Source: Abelmoschus esculentus (taxonomy: Eukaryota > Streptophyta > Magnoliopsida > Malvales > Malvaceae). From it: DNA of 64,000 nt. Of the stretch, positions 51,476 through 63,689 are shown piece by piece. Position numbers and translations under genes: made by a program. Below the pieces are notes generated by a model, which worked only from the letters and a program-made list of their open reading frames with translations, was not told where the DNA came from and did not search any database. Numbering within the stretch: the first letter of the stretch is position 1; each line of letters begins with the position of its first letter. The stretch covers positions 2,368,501 to 2,432,500 of the forward strand of contig JAUCBN010000035.1 in NCBI GenBank assembly GCA_035048815.1, read 5' to 3'.

Positions 51476-53035
51476 TCAATAAGTCCACTCCTGGGGTAAC
51501 CGGACTTCATGACTGGTTTCTCGCAGCGGCCTGAGATTCGGCTGCCTTTGATTTCCAATGAAATTCCCACCACTCCGAAGCCTCAATGCATCAACATCTA
51601 CAAATACATTTCAGAAGTTTAAACCAAATAACTTGAGTTATCTTTTTAAAAAATGAACAAGATTAAAGGGAGATATAAAGAAATTACTACCAGAAGTGAA
51701 ACTTGAGTTGAACCGCGGATGCTGAGGCTGGGGCTGCGCTCCAACCACATCGAGATTCAAGTTCAAAGCCTGCGCCACCCTTTCTGGAACAAAAACTGTA
51801 GAACAAGCTGCCAATATAGCAAAAAAAATGCAAATCAATGAACATTTAAGAAAACAATACTTTATTAAAACGCTAAGATGATTGATGGTTACAAACCTGG
51901 CTTCTTGCGGGGTTCAGACGGGTTACCAGCACGCCGAGGAATGAAAACACCAGTTCCAACACTTCCCTTTTTACCATTTGGATTGCCCAAGAAAACAGCA
52001 CGCATACCCGAACAGTTTGGTGGCCGGGGTTGCTGTTGTTGCTGCTGCAGAGAGGGCCATGCAGATGGGGACAGACCCAATGTCCTAGTACCAAACCTTC
52101 CTCTGTTTTGGACCACATGGTTCTGGTTCTGCTGCTGCTGCTTCAACCCTCCCCACGCCAACGCGTTTTGTTGTTTCATTAGTCTCTCTTGTTTCAGTTG
52201 CTGAAGCTGCAATAAAAAAACAAAACCTAAAGAAATTAGTACCAAGCAGAGAATAAACAATCCGAATACTACGTTTGGAGGATCTTACTTGATTGTTCCG
52301 CAGCTTATTCTGAGAAAGTAAATGTTGAGGGTAAAAGCCAGAAGAATCGAGGTTCGGGGAGGATTTTAAAGCTGGTGGACCGAAACGACCTCTGTTGGTA
52401 AGTCCTAAATATGTTTCTTGGTTCGTTCGCAATCTTTCTACTTCCCCGGCAGCAGCATACAGCAGGTCCCATGTTGCCGGTGGCGAAGAAACCCGAGATT
52501 GACAGTTTGGGGTCCCACGGCTAGACCCTTGCTTGCAACCACAACCCCTCGGCAACGAACAAAGGGTCGATTGCGGTGAACTGGATAAGACCCATCCCTA
52601 AAGGTTAAAGGAAAAAAAATAAATAAATCAGAACAACAAACACTCCTTATACCTTAACACAATAAATTCACTCAAACACGATTCATGTCTACCAATTGAA
52701 CAGACCTTGGGATTTTCAGATGTAAACGCAGGGTCCATTCGGAGAGAATCATCCTTGAGAGTGGAGTAAGCCATTTGGCGAGTTAACCCGGCGAGGTAAT
52801 CTTCCTCATCGCTCTCTGTTTCAGTAGAGCCCATAACGGACTCAACGGGAGAACTCAGATCCGAAGAAAACCCGGAGGACCCAAAACCGCCAGTGAACTC
52901 GAAGGGAAACAAAGACTCGCCACCTTTAACATCCTTGGTATCGGTGTTACCTTTAACTCCTTCGACGAAAAAGCCATCGTCGGTTAAAAACTGTGGCGGA
53001 AGCCAAAGCTCACCGTCGTCTAAAACCTCGGCCAT
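51476..53035 (-). CDS. Uncharacterised plant-specific protein (At3g54000-like)
   Basis: Five coding exons on the minus strand: 53035-52706, 52597-52289, 52206-51897, 51807-51691, 51597-51476; total 1188 nt, 395 residues. No enzymatic domain is recognised. The N-terminus is acidic (MAEVLDDGELWLPPQFLTDD). A conserved-looking core includes RGCGCKQGSSRGTPNCQSRV and SSPPATWDLLYAAAGEVERL. Two glutamine-rich stretches (LKQQQQNQNH, SLQQQQQQP) and basic, Pro/Gly-rich segments follow, then RVAQALNLNL and a C-terminus LPQEWTY. The composition suggests a disordered nuclear or RNA-associated protein, which is only inference. Its place beside PAS1 matches my memory of At3g54000 next to At3g54010 (PAS1). 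Function unknown. Confidence 0.82.
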
Positions 53036-55745
53036 AACAAACAAAGATTAGAAAAGCAAAAACAGGGTTTAGAAGAAGGGAGAGAAGATTTGATGTGAGG
53101 TCTGCACTTGCCGAGTTAAATATTAATATAATCAGTTGTTTTCCCTGTTGATCTTGCTGGCGGTGGCCCAGCCGAAGAGGGAAACTGTAGATATGAAACC
53201 AAAATACCTCGGTGAGTGCTAAAGAGAGTAGTAACTGTCAACTATTGAGATATCAAGAAATACGGGGAAATTGAGAGAAAGTTAGGGAACGGAGATTTGT
53301 ATTTGTAGTGGGGAAGTTAGAGGGAGAAATGGATTAAAATGGAAGTAACTGAAATTATTATAAAAATTGGGGGAAAAATATTGATATTTATTTTTTATAT
53401 ATTAAATTTTTATAAAAAATGTAAATTTTCAGTATATATATATTTTTTAAAAATATAAATTTTTTAGATTTTTAAATGTTATAATAATTCTATTGTCATC
53501 TCATTTTAATGTTATTTTAAATTATTTTTTGTTAAAAAAACTTTCTAAAAATCAGATATATAATGTTCTGGGTATTTATTTATCGGTTCATATAAAATAT
53601 TTTTTAACAAGTTAATAGTTATTACAGTAGTATCTGTTTTAGAATATAATTTTTACTATTGCAATGTTCAAACCCGTAACCTTTAGCAACAACCGTTCCG
53701 TTAAACGTTTGAGCTAAAGGGTTCATATTTTAATTTGTTTAATTTAAGTATTTTTTATTGGATATCTATAAAGTTTAAGTATTCGAATAATCAAATAACG
53801 AGTATTCGAATATTAAAAGTTTTATATAATAAACGTATAAAATTTATAATTTACAATACATAACTAAAACATAAAAATAATAATATAAAAATATTTTTAA
53901 AATATTTAAATATATATATATATTAAAATTTATCACTCTAAAGATATTAAAAATATTAATTTTACTTTTTATTTTAATATTAATAAATTTAATAAAAATA
54001 TTTTTAAAAATTTTAAAACTTAAAAGTAGATAACATGGACATAATAATTTAAAATATTAGTTCTAATTATAAATATTAAAAAGTTTAAAATAAAATTATA
54101 ATAAAATTAGTATATAAATTAAAATTTATCAGATGTACAAAATATAATGAAATCATTTTTAAGGAATACTCATTTTTAATAATTTGAACGAGGTATTCGT
54201 CTTTATTAATTTTTAGATTTAAATTTTTTATTAATTTTTAATACTTTTTAATATTTGATTTTCCGTATATTAACTATTCCAATACAAATAATTATAAAAA
54301 TAATCACTCACGAGTTTCTCTTGATGTCCTTAGGGTCAGGGCGTGTGGCGAAGGTTTCACCAGCACAGCAGACATTTGTCATGGCTCTGTTGTCTACGTG
54401 GCAATGCAGGGGACTCGATCCTTTACACAAAGCTTGCATGAAAAAATAAATTCAGAAAAAAAGGATAAATTCAGAAAAGATAACTTAAAATAGAAGTGGA
54501 ACTAAAAATTTATTTTAAAAAATTAAAAATAATTATTTTAAAAGATATATATTATTTATTTAATATATAAAAGTAACGATTTGACGAAGATAGAATCACT
54601 TTAAACCTTCTAGGGTCCGCCTCCGCCCCGAAGCAAAGGCAAGGCAATTAGGCAAAAGAAGATGGCGTGGACCGTGGCGGAGATTCATCAGATCATGTGA
54701 TTCGGCAGTTATAACTGTCGGATCTGTCGTTGGTCAAACTTTTTTTCCTTTTTCTTTTTTTCCACCTCCCTGTTTGTTTTAACGTGGGTCGGGAATTGTA
54801 CACATCATTTCGGCGTGTCTTCCACCACTTCACCCATTTGCCGGTGCCTCCTTCGTGGACCCAACACCCATTTTTATCAATTCCAATTCATATTATTTTT
54901 CAAATCCATCCCATCGGTTACCTGTCAAAGTGGACAGGCCACAGCTCGTAAGGACTATTACTCTGCTGTTTAAAACAGAGACCGTAGATTCCGAATCGCA
55001 ATCAGATGGAACCTTTAAACGTATTCGCCATCGCAGCCGTTCTTTTCCTGACGAGAAAAGATTCACATTAAATCAACCGTTCGTATCATGTTCCCATAAT
55101 CTCCATGAAAAATCGCTTTAAAACATTATTACGTCACTAAATCGAGAAAATATTATATAATTTTTTCTAAAAATACAAAATAAATAAAAAATGATCGTTA
55201 ATTATTCATTCTTCCCCTTTCACCCTGTCGGTCCACTTAACCGATTCGGTCTGATCTAAATTCATAAAATATTATTTTAACAGAAACGAAGTGAACGGTC
55301 CAAGTGCAACCGACAAAAGTAATCCATCAAGTTAATCTTGTTTTTTTTTTATTATTAAAAGTTTTGATCTTATTACCGGATTAAATAGACCATGTTTTTA
55401 AGATCAATGGACAGATGAGGGGAAGAGATTTGGACAGATCAGATCCATGCATCTCAGGAACACATCTATCCTTTTCTATGCCTTGTTCATATTGCAACTT
55501 GTTTTCCATAGTAGCAATAGTATTTGTTTTGATTTTCAACTTTGTCTTTATTTAGATAATTAAGGTTTTACGAGAAAAAAGCTTCAAGTTCGAACTTTGT
55601 TTTAAAATAAAAAAAAAATAGCGAGATGAAGTGTTGAACATGATAAAACACATACAATAAACTAAATATATAATAAATTACGTTAGTTGTTTATTTTGTC
55701 TTTTAACTCTAAAGTTAAGAGTTTAACTTTTACTCATTAAAATAT
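53036..55745. other. AT-rich intergenic DNA
   Basis: Promoter of the previous gene, then AT-rich sequence. Around 53619-53725 there is a copy of the repeat family also seen at 31130-31290 and 56745-56862. Open frames at 54255-54449 and 54730-55121 show no protein features. Confidence 0.5.
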
Positions 55746-55755
55746 ACTACTATAT

Positions 55756-56313
55756 ACGGTGGACAAAAAATTGATTAGTTGGTCTCAGATTTGGTAAGAT
55801 CCGTGGATTTTTATCTAATATTGATTTTGATGGGATCGAGATTGAATTCAAAATCTAGGTCCTGATTATAACCGGGACTGAGATTGAATCTTGATTTTTT
55901 TGGATTCGGTATCCGGTGGATACCCAATAGAATCAGGATCAATACCAAATATTCGGTGTTGGTTTTCTTTTGTTTATTTTTCTTATCGAACTTTCTCTTT
56001 TATGTTTGAATATTATGAGTATGAATAGTTTTAAAACTTTATTTTTTAAGTTTACAATATTCTAATTTTATTATTTAATATTATTATTGGTAGTTGTTTT
56101 TTTTCTCCAATTACTCAAAAAATTTAAGAATAAACTAATTGACCGGGTACTCGGTATAAGAACCAGTACCCACCAAAAACGAGATCGGTTCCTGAAATTT
56201 AAGACCAGATGTGATCGAGACCGAGACTGGTTTTAATTTTCAAGAACCGATAACTATCGGGACCAAAACTAATTGTATTCAAATTGATCGAATACTCGAT
56301 CTTGTCCACCCCT
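55756..56313. mobile_element. hAT-like non-autonomous element with flanking direct repeats
   Basis: 558 bp, starting ACGGTGGACAA and ending TTGTCCACCCCT, a terminal inverted repeat pair with one base lost on the left. It is flanked on both sides by the 10-bp repeat ACTACTATAT (55746-55755 and 56314-56323), which contains an 8-bp duplication as expected for hAT elements. No transposase frame. A diverged sibling lies 600 bp downstream. Confidence 0.85.
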
Positions 56314-57800
56314 ACTACTATATTTTATAATTAATTATTTATTTTTTAGCGTAGTTTTCCGTCCATTTCGACTCTCCATCTCAAAGTCTCAACTTCTATC
56401 ACACATTTAGTTGATTTCACGTTGATGGAGGCTTAATTGAAACGGAAACATAAAATAAGATATAATGAAATCATTAGGAATCATATACAACGCATAATAT
56501 GAGTGACATTTTCTTTAATGGGACTTGGGAGTGTAAAATAAATCATAGTCATTAATGGGGATAAGTATTTATTTTATAGATTAATTAATTTAAATTTAAA
56601 ATTAAATCATTTTAATTAATTAAATCGTTAAAAACGGGTTAATAGTCAATTTATATGTTTTTTTAATTAAATATAAAATTTGTGTTTACAATAAGTATTT
56701 TTTATATTTAATATAATATTTATAAAAAATAAAATTATATTTTTAACAAATTAATAGTAATTACATTTTTTAGAATATAATCTTTCACCATTTAACATTG
56801 ATTGTTCAATCACTCTGCTGGCATGCTGGTGCTAGAACCTGTAACCTCTAAGAACAATAAAAAAAATAATAAAAAGATCCTCACAACTTTATCCATAAAT
56901 ATTTTTCTCACTAACTGATAGGGGTGGGCAAAAAACACAATTACCCGATTCCCGTCCTGGACCTGGTAAGACCCAATAGATTTTTATCTGGTATTAGTTT
57001 TGATGAGACTGAGACTAGATCTTGATTTTTTGGACCCGATACCTAATGGGTAATCAATAGGACCGAGACCAATATCAAATATTCGCTATTATTTTTTTTA
57101 TCAAACTTTCTCCTTATATGAAAATAATTAAATATTATAACTGTGACTAGCTTTAAAAATTTAATTTTTAAGCATATAATATTTTAATTTTATTATTTAT
57201 TATTATTATTGGTGGTGGTTTAATTTTTTTTCCAATTACTCAATTTTTTTTAAATAAATAATTGATCGGGTACCTGATATTGAAACTGGTTTTCACCGAT
57301 AATGGGATCGATTCTTAAAATTTAATACTTGATGTGATTAGGACTGGTTTCGATTTTCAGAAACCGGGACCGATAAATATGAAAAGAAAATTACCAAAAC
57401 CCCATTTTCATTTTCTTTCATTTGATTATCTCTAAAGTTAAAGGTGTGTATCCATCCTGCTTACGTTTCTCTCGCTTTTCCCCATCAAAATTCTTTGTGG
57501 TGTAGGATCTTTACACCCTTTTTCTTTTTATCTAAGTTCATATGGTATGAAACAAAAGAATGTTTTGAACCCAAAATTTACTATAATCACGCCACATTCT
57601 TGCTTTAAATATTCAATAATTCCAAGATAAAATCTCTGCAATCTTTCCCAGTTTCCCAGAAAGATTTTCTACGAGTTAGTTTCGTGGAAAATAGTTTGGT
57701 TTATAATTTCTTAATACCCTTTCGGCTTTTGCCTTAGCCATGGTCTTCCAGGATCAAATTGGGGTGGGCAGAGATTGCACAGGGATACTTGGATTTGATA
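56314..57800. other. Intergenic with second copy of the hAT-like repeat
   Basis: AT-rich. It contains the truncated sibling element (56920-57381) and a dispersed-repeat fragment (56745-56862). No gene seen. Confidence 0.5.
56920..57381. repeat. Diverged, right-truncated copy of the 55756 hAT-like element
   Basis: Starts AGGGGTGGGCAAAAA and follows the first copy in order: GGTAAGAC, GATTTTTATCTGGTATTAG, ATCTTGATTTTTTGGA, AATATCAAATATTCG, GATCGGGTACCTGATAT and GAAACCGGGACCGATAA all have counterparts there. It lacks the terminal TTGTCCACCCCT, so the right end is lost. Confidence 0.8.
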
Positions 57801-57869
57801 ATACTAGTACATTTTATGGATAAAATTATTTAAATTTAAATATTTTAAGATAAATATTTTTTTTACCGA

Positions 57870-58041
57870 AATCTCCACAATACTTTAACGGCATGTAATT
57901 TGTTGAGCACGTAGGTTTTGGCATATCTTGAGGAATACTGTTCAGCAACAAAGCACCACCCATCAGACCAGAAAGGGCCGGTTTAAGTGCAATGACTGGC
58001 GAGTTGTGGGAGACCAGCTGTAAAACTATAACCTTAAACAT
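57870..58041 (-). pseudogene. Unassigned coding-like fragment
   Basis: Minus-strand frame with protein-like composition (QLVSHNSPVIALKPALSGLM, GGALLLNSIPQDMPKPTCS, NYMPLKYCGDFG). It is bounded by AT-rich DNA and I do not recognise the family. It may be a single captured or decayed exon. Confidence 0.25.
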
Positions 58042-58179
58042 GTCTGATTATTGCTAATCAATCATTAAAAAAGCATTTAACAGTAAAACATAAGAAAGGG
58101 TTTTCCGAGGTATGGAAGAATAGAAAAAATTATATTAGGGTCAGTCTCATCATGTGGCTATGGACCAACTACTAAAAAA

Positions 58180-58325
58180 CACTTACATCATCAATTTTTA
58201 CATATCATATTTTTTTTCAAATGAATCTTCACTTAAAAAATTATTTTTAAAAAGAATTAACAGTAAATATGAGTGAAGATTCACTTTAAAAAAATATAAC
58301 ATATAAAAAAATGATGATGTAAGTG
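58180..58325. repeat. Short MITE-like inverted repeat
   Basis: CACTTACATCATCAATTTTT...AATGAATCTTCACT pairs with AGTGAAGATTCACTTT...AAAAATGATGATGTAAGTG. About 146 bp, AT-rich, no coding capacity. Confidence 0.75.
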
Positions 58326-59144
58326 GATATAATTTCTCTAACAAAAGGGAATATCGAGGAACATGTCACCTTGATTTGCGCCCACAAAGAACATGGGATT
58401 TTTTGTGTCTGAAACTTGTCGTTTCCTTTTTTTCTTTTAAATTTCTTGTTTATGGTAGAGAGTGTGACAAAACTATGACCAACCCACCATCCAAAATTAT
58501 ACACAGATCTGTGTCACTTGACCAAATCTGCAAATTCAAGTGGAAAACAGGGTACAAGAAGTTATATTTTCGATCGAATTATGTTTATTATAGTTACAAA
58601 CTTAACACTAAGAGAAAAAAAGCTAAGTATTTCCCTGCTTTAATAACAGAACAGAAAGATTAGCATTATGACTCGAAAATGAAAAAAGAACTAAATCATG
58701 ATCGAATATCAGAAAGAATTAAATTATTAAATTTAGAAAATATTAAATTAGGCCCAACAGGCTTGGACCTTCAACAAGTGAGATGAATGCCATTTGGAGC
58801 TCCAAATAGCTTATTTTCAATCACCCAACTCGGACCTCGGTGACAATGCTGCTTGACTAGAGTCCTGGACACCATGAGAAGCAGCTCCCCAACCAAGAGA
58901 CTGAAAAAGTGACCGAAGAAGACGAAATATAAGAGAAGAAACACATTTATTTTGATTTTTTAGTATAATCATCGGTATTCAATTCTCGAATTTATTAATT
59001 TAATTAAATATTATACAAATATTTTATAGAATAAATTTTCAACCTAATTTTCTCGATTTATAACGTTGGTGTAACTGAGCAACCTCCCAAAGTTGGACCG
59101 ACCAACCCAAAGGCTTCCAAGCAAAGTAAGGGATGAGGGAAAAA

Positions 59145-59345
59145 ATTACACAGTGAACCCTGTTCACCACGTCAGCTATGGTCTCAAACAATCAGGACCG
59201 TTGATTTTAATTTTTTTTTCAAATGAATCATCACCTCTTTTCTACATGGACTTAGTGGGTGGTGTTATTAGGTGGTTATTTAAAGATCAACGATCCTGAT
59301 TGCTTAGACCATAAATAACGTGGTAAATAAGATTCACCGTATAAT
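59145..59345. repeat. MITE-like element with about 62-bp terminal inverted repeats
   Basis: Left arm ATTACACAGTGAACC, CACGTCAGCTATGGTCT, CAATCAGGACCGTTGAT pairs with right arm ATCAACGATCCTGATTG, AGACCATAAATAACGTG, GATTCACCGTATAAT. About 200 bp. No clear target duplication. Confidence 0.8.
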
Positions 59346-60480
59346 CTCTCGGGACGAGGGGATGCGAAAAGAAGAGTCCCTTGTGAGGAAAGTTGTGTTT
59401 GTATGTTAAACAAAGGGAAGGAATGATGTTAACAATTATGACATCTTCACTTAAACTCAAATTCCCTTTTCCCATTTCAGTCTCAATGTTAGTTATCAGT
59501 TATGAGGAGGAAAATGCTTGGATTTGTCTGGTGCTTTCATGGATTCATTCATCTACCGATCCTTAAAACATGTACTTTTCCCGTTTGGGTTTTCGATTTT
59601 AAATAGGGATGATAAAATTATTCAATCTCAACTCGACTTCGATCGTACGAGATGGAGATGAACTAGCCTGCCGTTCATGGTATTAAAATTACCAGTCGAT
59701 CCCCGAGTACCGAGTCCCCTTTGGAGTTTCTGAACTGGCCTGCCGTTCATGGTATTCCATTTCAAAGTTTCCCAAGAGACAAAGGCATCCTTTTCCATAC
59801 TCCATAGTCTTCATCACAACGTGGTTGTCCAGAACCAACCATTTCTTTGTAGGAATTTTCAGCTAACTAAATTTCTTTTCTATACTTTCCAAGTATATAC
59901 ATGCCAATACCATGAACGACAAACAAAAAATGGAGCTATAAGCAACACCAAATTGAATTTACAGTTTTATTTTATGGGAACCGGCATGGGAAAGCTTTTA
60001 AAATAAAAAAACATTATAGAAAGTTGAGAACTTTACAGGGCTCTTCGTTAACAAGAACTTTATCATTGATTTTCAAACATACACTGGAGAAATTTTAAGA
60101 TTTTGTTTGTTTTGATTTGGTTAAAAATTAAAAAAACTTGAAAATCTGAAAAAAAAAAAGGGGAAATATGAGAAGGCCTCAACAACCATTTTTTGTTATT
60201 TCCATTTTACCCCATTGAAGCAGACATGTTGGAGCTTTCACCAAACGAGACCAAATAGGGTCTACCAAACAGCAGCAGCAACAACATCATTAGTTCATTA
60301 CCGGTTCAAGTTTCGCATGCCTGTTTCAAAGCTAAAAGCTAAGATCTTTTGGGGGTTCGAAATCTTTTAGAAGCTTGTGTTACAAAGTTATAGAGTCCAA
60401 TGTGTGTTGCTCACACGGCGTGATAGTTTACAACTGTCTTTTATCCCTTACCTGGTCCTTTTGAAGAACAACAGGCTGAA

Positions 60481-62912
60481 ATGGAGCGTTTGGTTAATAA
60501 AATTGGAAGCTTTGAAGAGAAAGATGAAATGGGGACATTTGCCGAGTTGCTTGAAGACAAGGGTCGCAAAAGCAGCTCAAGTTCTGATTTTTTGACATCT
60601 GAAACAACAGCTCATGAGGAAGAACATAGTCACAGTAGTTCCGAGGAAGGGTCAGCTTCATCACCTTCACTAGGCTGGCCTGTAATGGAAAATGCTGGGG
60701 CAGAAGATTGCACCAGTACTAATTGTAGTGAAGATGGAAAGAAAGTCCCATTGGATGACAGGAAATTAGAGAAACAAGGCTCAACAATTTCAGGTATTGT
60801 TATTGATTATCATATGAGCATTTTTCTTCATTTCCTTGCTTGAACCTCGCTTTTGATTTCTTTGGTTAATGGGGTTATAGAGATTGAGTTGATGAAGGAA
60901 AGATTTGCAAAATTGTTGTTGGGAGAAGATATGTCTGGTTGTGGAAATGGTGTTTGCACTGCCTTGGCTATTTCAAATGCCATCACCAATCTTTGTGGTA
61001 TGCTGCCAATTTCTTGTGCTAAAGATATGTTTCATCAATTGTATTTAACTATTTGTCTATGTGACCATTTTCAAGCTACCTTATTTGGGCAAATATGGAG
61101 ATTAGAACCAGTTCCTCCTGAGAAGAAAGCAATGTGGGGACGAGAGATGGAATGGCTACTTTCTGTTAGTGATCACATTGTTGAGTTGATACCATCATGG
61201 CAGACGTTGCCGGACGGAAGCAAGCTCGAGGTAAAGCAATCGAAAATTTTCCCCATAAACATCTCCTAGGATCTGAAAAACGTAACATAGGTCAGTGTTT
61301 GAGTTCTAGGGAACAAGTTCTCTCCAATGGAAGATTTGTGTTCTAAGAATGCTTTGTAATTGTTTAATGGATAGTCTAATCTAAATATGCTAGTATCTTA
61401 TTTGCACTATTTTGCATGGATGGTTCTTGTTGTGATTTCAGGTCATGACTTGCAGGCCTCGTTCGGATCTTTACATTAATCTCCGCTTTACGAAAATTAG
61501 ACAACATGCTTCTTGTGAGATCCACTGACTTTAGTGACAATGTGCATCCCATTCTGGTTGGAGAGTAGTTTATGTTTTTTAATACAACATCATTTTTGTA
61601 GGAGATATTAGATAGTTTTACCAGAACGGAGTTCTGGTATGTTGACCAAGGTATTCTAGCTCCAGGGTCGGATGGATCAACCTCCTTCGGAAAAGCCCTT
61701 CAACGACAAGAGGAAAAATGGTGGCTTCCCGTGTCTCGAGTGCCACCAGGGGGTCTCCATGAAAATTCAAGGAAACAGTTGCAGCATAAACGTGACTGTA
61801 CGAACCAGATCCTAAAAGCTGCCATGGCAATCAACAGTATTACTCTAGCTGACATGGAAGTCCCTGAATCATATTTGGAATCTCTTCCAAAGGTAAAACA
61901 GAAAATAAATACCTGGGATTATTTGTTCTGGGAAGTTGTTAAAATTTTGTTACATGCTTGTTTCAGAATAGTCGAGCGAGCTTAGGAGATCTCATTTATC
62001 GCTATATATCATCGGATATGTTCACGCCTGAATGCCTTCTTGATTGCCTTGACTTGACATCTGAGCATCAAGCTATAGAGATTGCCAACCGAGTGGAGGC
62101 CTCAATATATTTATGGAGGAAAAGATCGAACTCCAAATCTGTTGGCACAAACCGGTCTGGTTCAAAGTCCTCATGGGATTTGGTCAAGGACCTAATGATC
62201 GATGCAGACAAGAGAGAGATGCTTGCTGATCGAGCAGAGAGCCTTCTGCTTTGCTTGAAGCAACGATTCCCTGGTCTTCCCCAGACTACTTTGGATATGA
62301 GCAAAATTCAGTACAACAAGGTTTGTGTCAATGGTTCCAACTTTAGTTATGTTCTTATGAATGCTTTTAATAACAAATTTCATGCTTATGAATTAACATT
62401 ACGCTGCTTATTAGGATGTTGGGAAATCCATTTTGGAGAGCTACTCGAGAGTTTTGGAGAGTCTTGCATTCAACATCATCGCACGGATCGATGATGTGCT
62501 CTATGTTGATGATTTGACCAAGCATTCAGATCAGTTCTCCTTGCTGGCCAGTATCGGCGTTATTGGTCAGAAGAGTCTTTCGATTCCATACTCAATGCCC
62601 TTCCCCAGCACTCCTTATAGAACAACTTTTTTGACCCCAAACTTTTCACCAGCACCGCTAACTACCCCTGCCAAGGGTGATAGATCACCGTGCCTCTCAA
62701 GCAGCAAAGTTCCTCAGCCTGGGATGAGTGTGACAAAGGTCTTGACAGATTACCTTAGTATCGATTTAAAACCGAAAGAATACAGTAGTAATCCAAATAA
62801 AGGAACTGAATCCAGTTTAACTGTAGCTCAAGAAACATCAGTACCTTTTGAACTTCTAAAAGAGGCAGTGAGCTTACCAAAATTGGAGCCAGTCCCAGAG
62901 CAAGAGCCCTGA
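60481..62912 (+). pseudogene. RopGEF (PRONE domain) gene with a frameshift
   Basis: Seven coding exons: 60481-60793, 60881-60997, 61076-61230, 61442-61514, 61602-61892, 61967-62320, 62415-62912. PRONE proteins activate ROP/RAC small GTPases at the plasma membrane by GDP/GTP exchange. PRONE motifs are clear: [98 protein letters not shown]. The Ser-rich N-terminus and the C-terminal tail (VTKVLTDYLSID) vary in the family. Exon 4 is 73 nt where 75 is needed: two bases are missing after the codons for Y-I-N-L, just before A-L-R-K. After splicing this gives a TGA at the exon 4/5 junction, for a 219-residue product instead of 600. All other exons are clean, so this is either a very young null allele or a sequence error. 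Confidence 0.85.
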
Positions 62913-63689
62913 TGCTGGACACCATGAACTAATTTTATGTTATTTTTGTTAGTTTTAAATTTGGTTGGAATAGGAAGATGCTTGAGGATGGAAAACGTTC
63001 ACCCTGTTATTGTAAATGATAAATAAGTTGAGTGGTTCATGCTCTCTCAGGGCATCGTTAATGGCCTCAGAGTTGATCATGGCTGAGCATTTTATGGATC
63101 AGATTTAGAATAGAAAATGCCAAAACTATCTGCCACTTGTCTATATAAACTCCTCTAAAGTTCATATTTCATCTTGCAACAATGTTTAAGTCCATTTTAT
63201 ACTAGACATTTCAAAATGCACTACATAATGAACTCTATGCAAGATTAAAGCAGAAGTTAAATGCAAGTCCCGTAATGGCCTAATGAGAGTGTCAATAAAG
63301 ATGGGAGTAGTTGATGACACGTTGCCACAAAAAAGGAAGTTTGATTGGCACAAGCACTCTATTGGGTTGTTGTTGGCAGAGTTCCAGAATATTGGCTGAA
63401 GTGGCTACATGGCAAGGTTTTGTGGGTTTTGCACAACCGTTGAGATGATTACAAATGGCGGCATACTTTGATATATGATGGGACTAAACAATCAAAGTGG
63501 TACTACTATTATAAAATTGTTACTTCTTATAGTGCCACCTCCATTTATACCATTAGTGCCTGCGACAGCAATTCCATTTCATGCTCAAGTTTCAGTATAA
63601 ATACCCCGCTTCAGAATGGGCAATATGCATTCAGATATCAGGGTCTGGTTCAGCTGAGGGTTCTGGGATTTGTTCAGATAGGAGAAAAT
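62913..63689. other. Intergenic: RopGEF 3' flank and LTP promoter
   Basis: No gene seen. The last 100 bp hold the LTP core promoter. Confidence 0.6.
63596..63603 (+). promoter_or_regulatory. TATA box of the lipid-transfer protein gene
   Basis: TATAAATA lies 94 bp upstream of the ATG at 63690, a normal spacing for a plant class II promoter with a short leader. Confidence 0.7.

Larger units (their letters stand above)
58042..60480. other. Intergenic with two MITE-like elements
   Basis: Contains the inverted-repeat elements at 58180-58325 and 59145-59345, a short near-duplicate ('CTGCCGTTCATGGTATT' at about 59670 and 59740), and the leader and promoter of the RopGEF gene. No gene seen. Confidence 0.5.

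Noticed and set aside
54855..55121. 88-codon plus-strand frame in AT-rich intergenic DNA
   Set aside because: No motif, no splice partners, no support from composition.
62068..62304. Minus-strand frames over the RopGEF exons
   Set aside because: Antisense shadows of clear PRONE-domain coding sequence.
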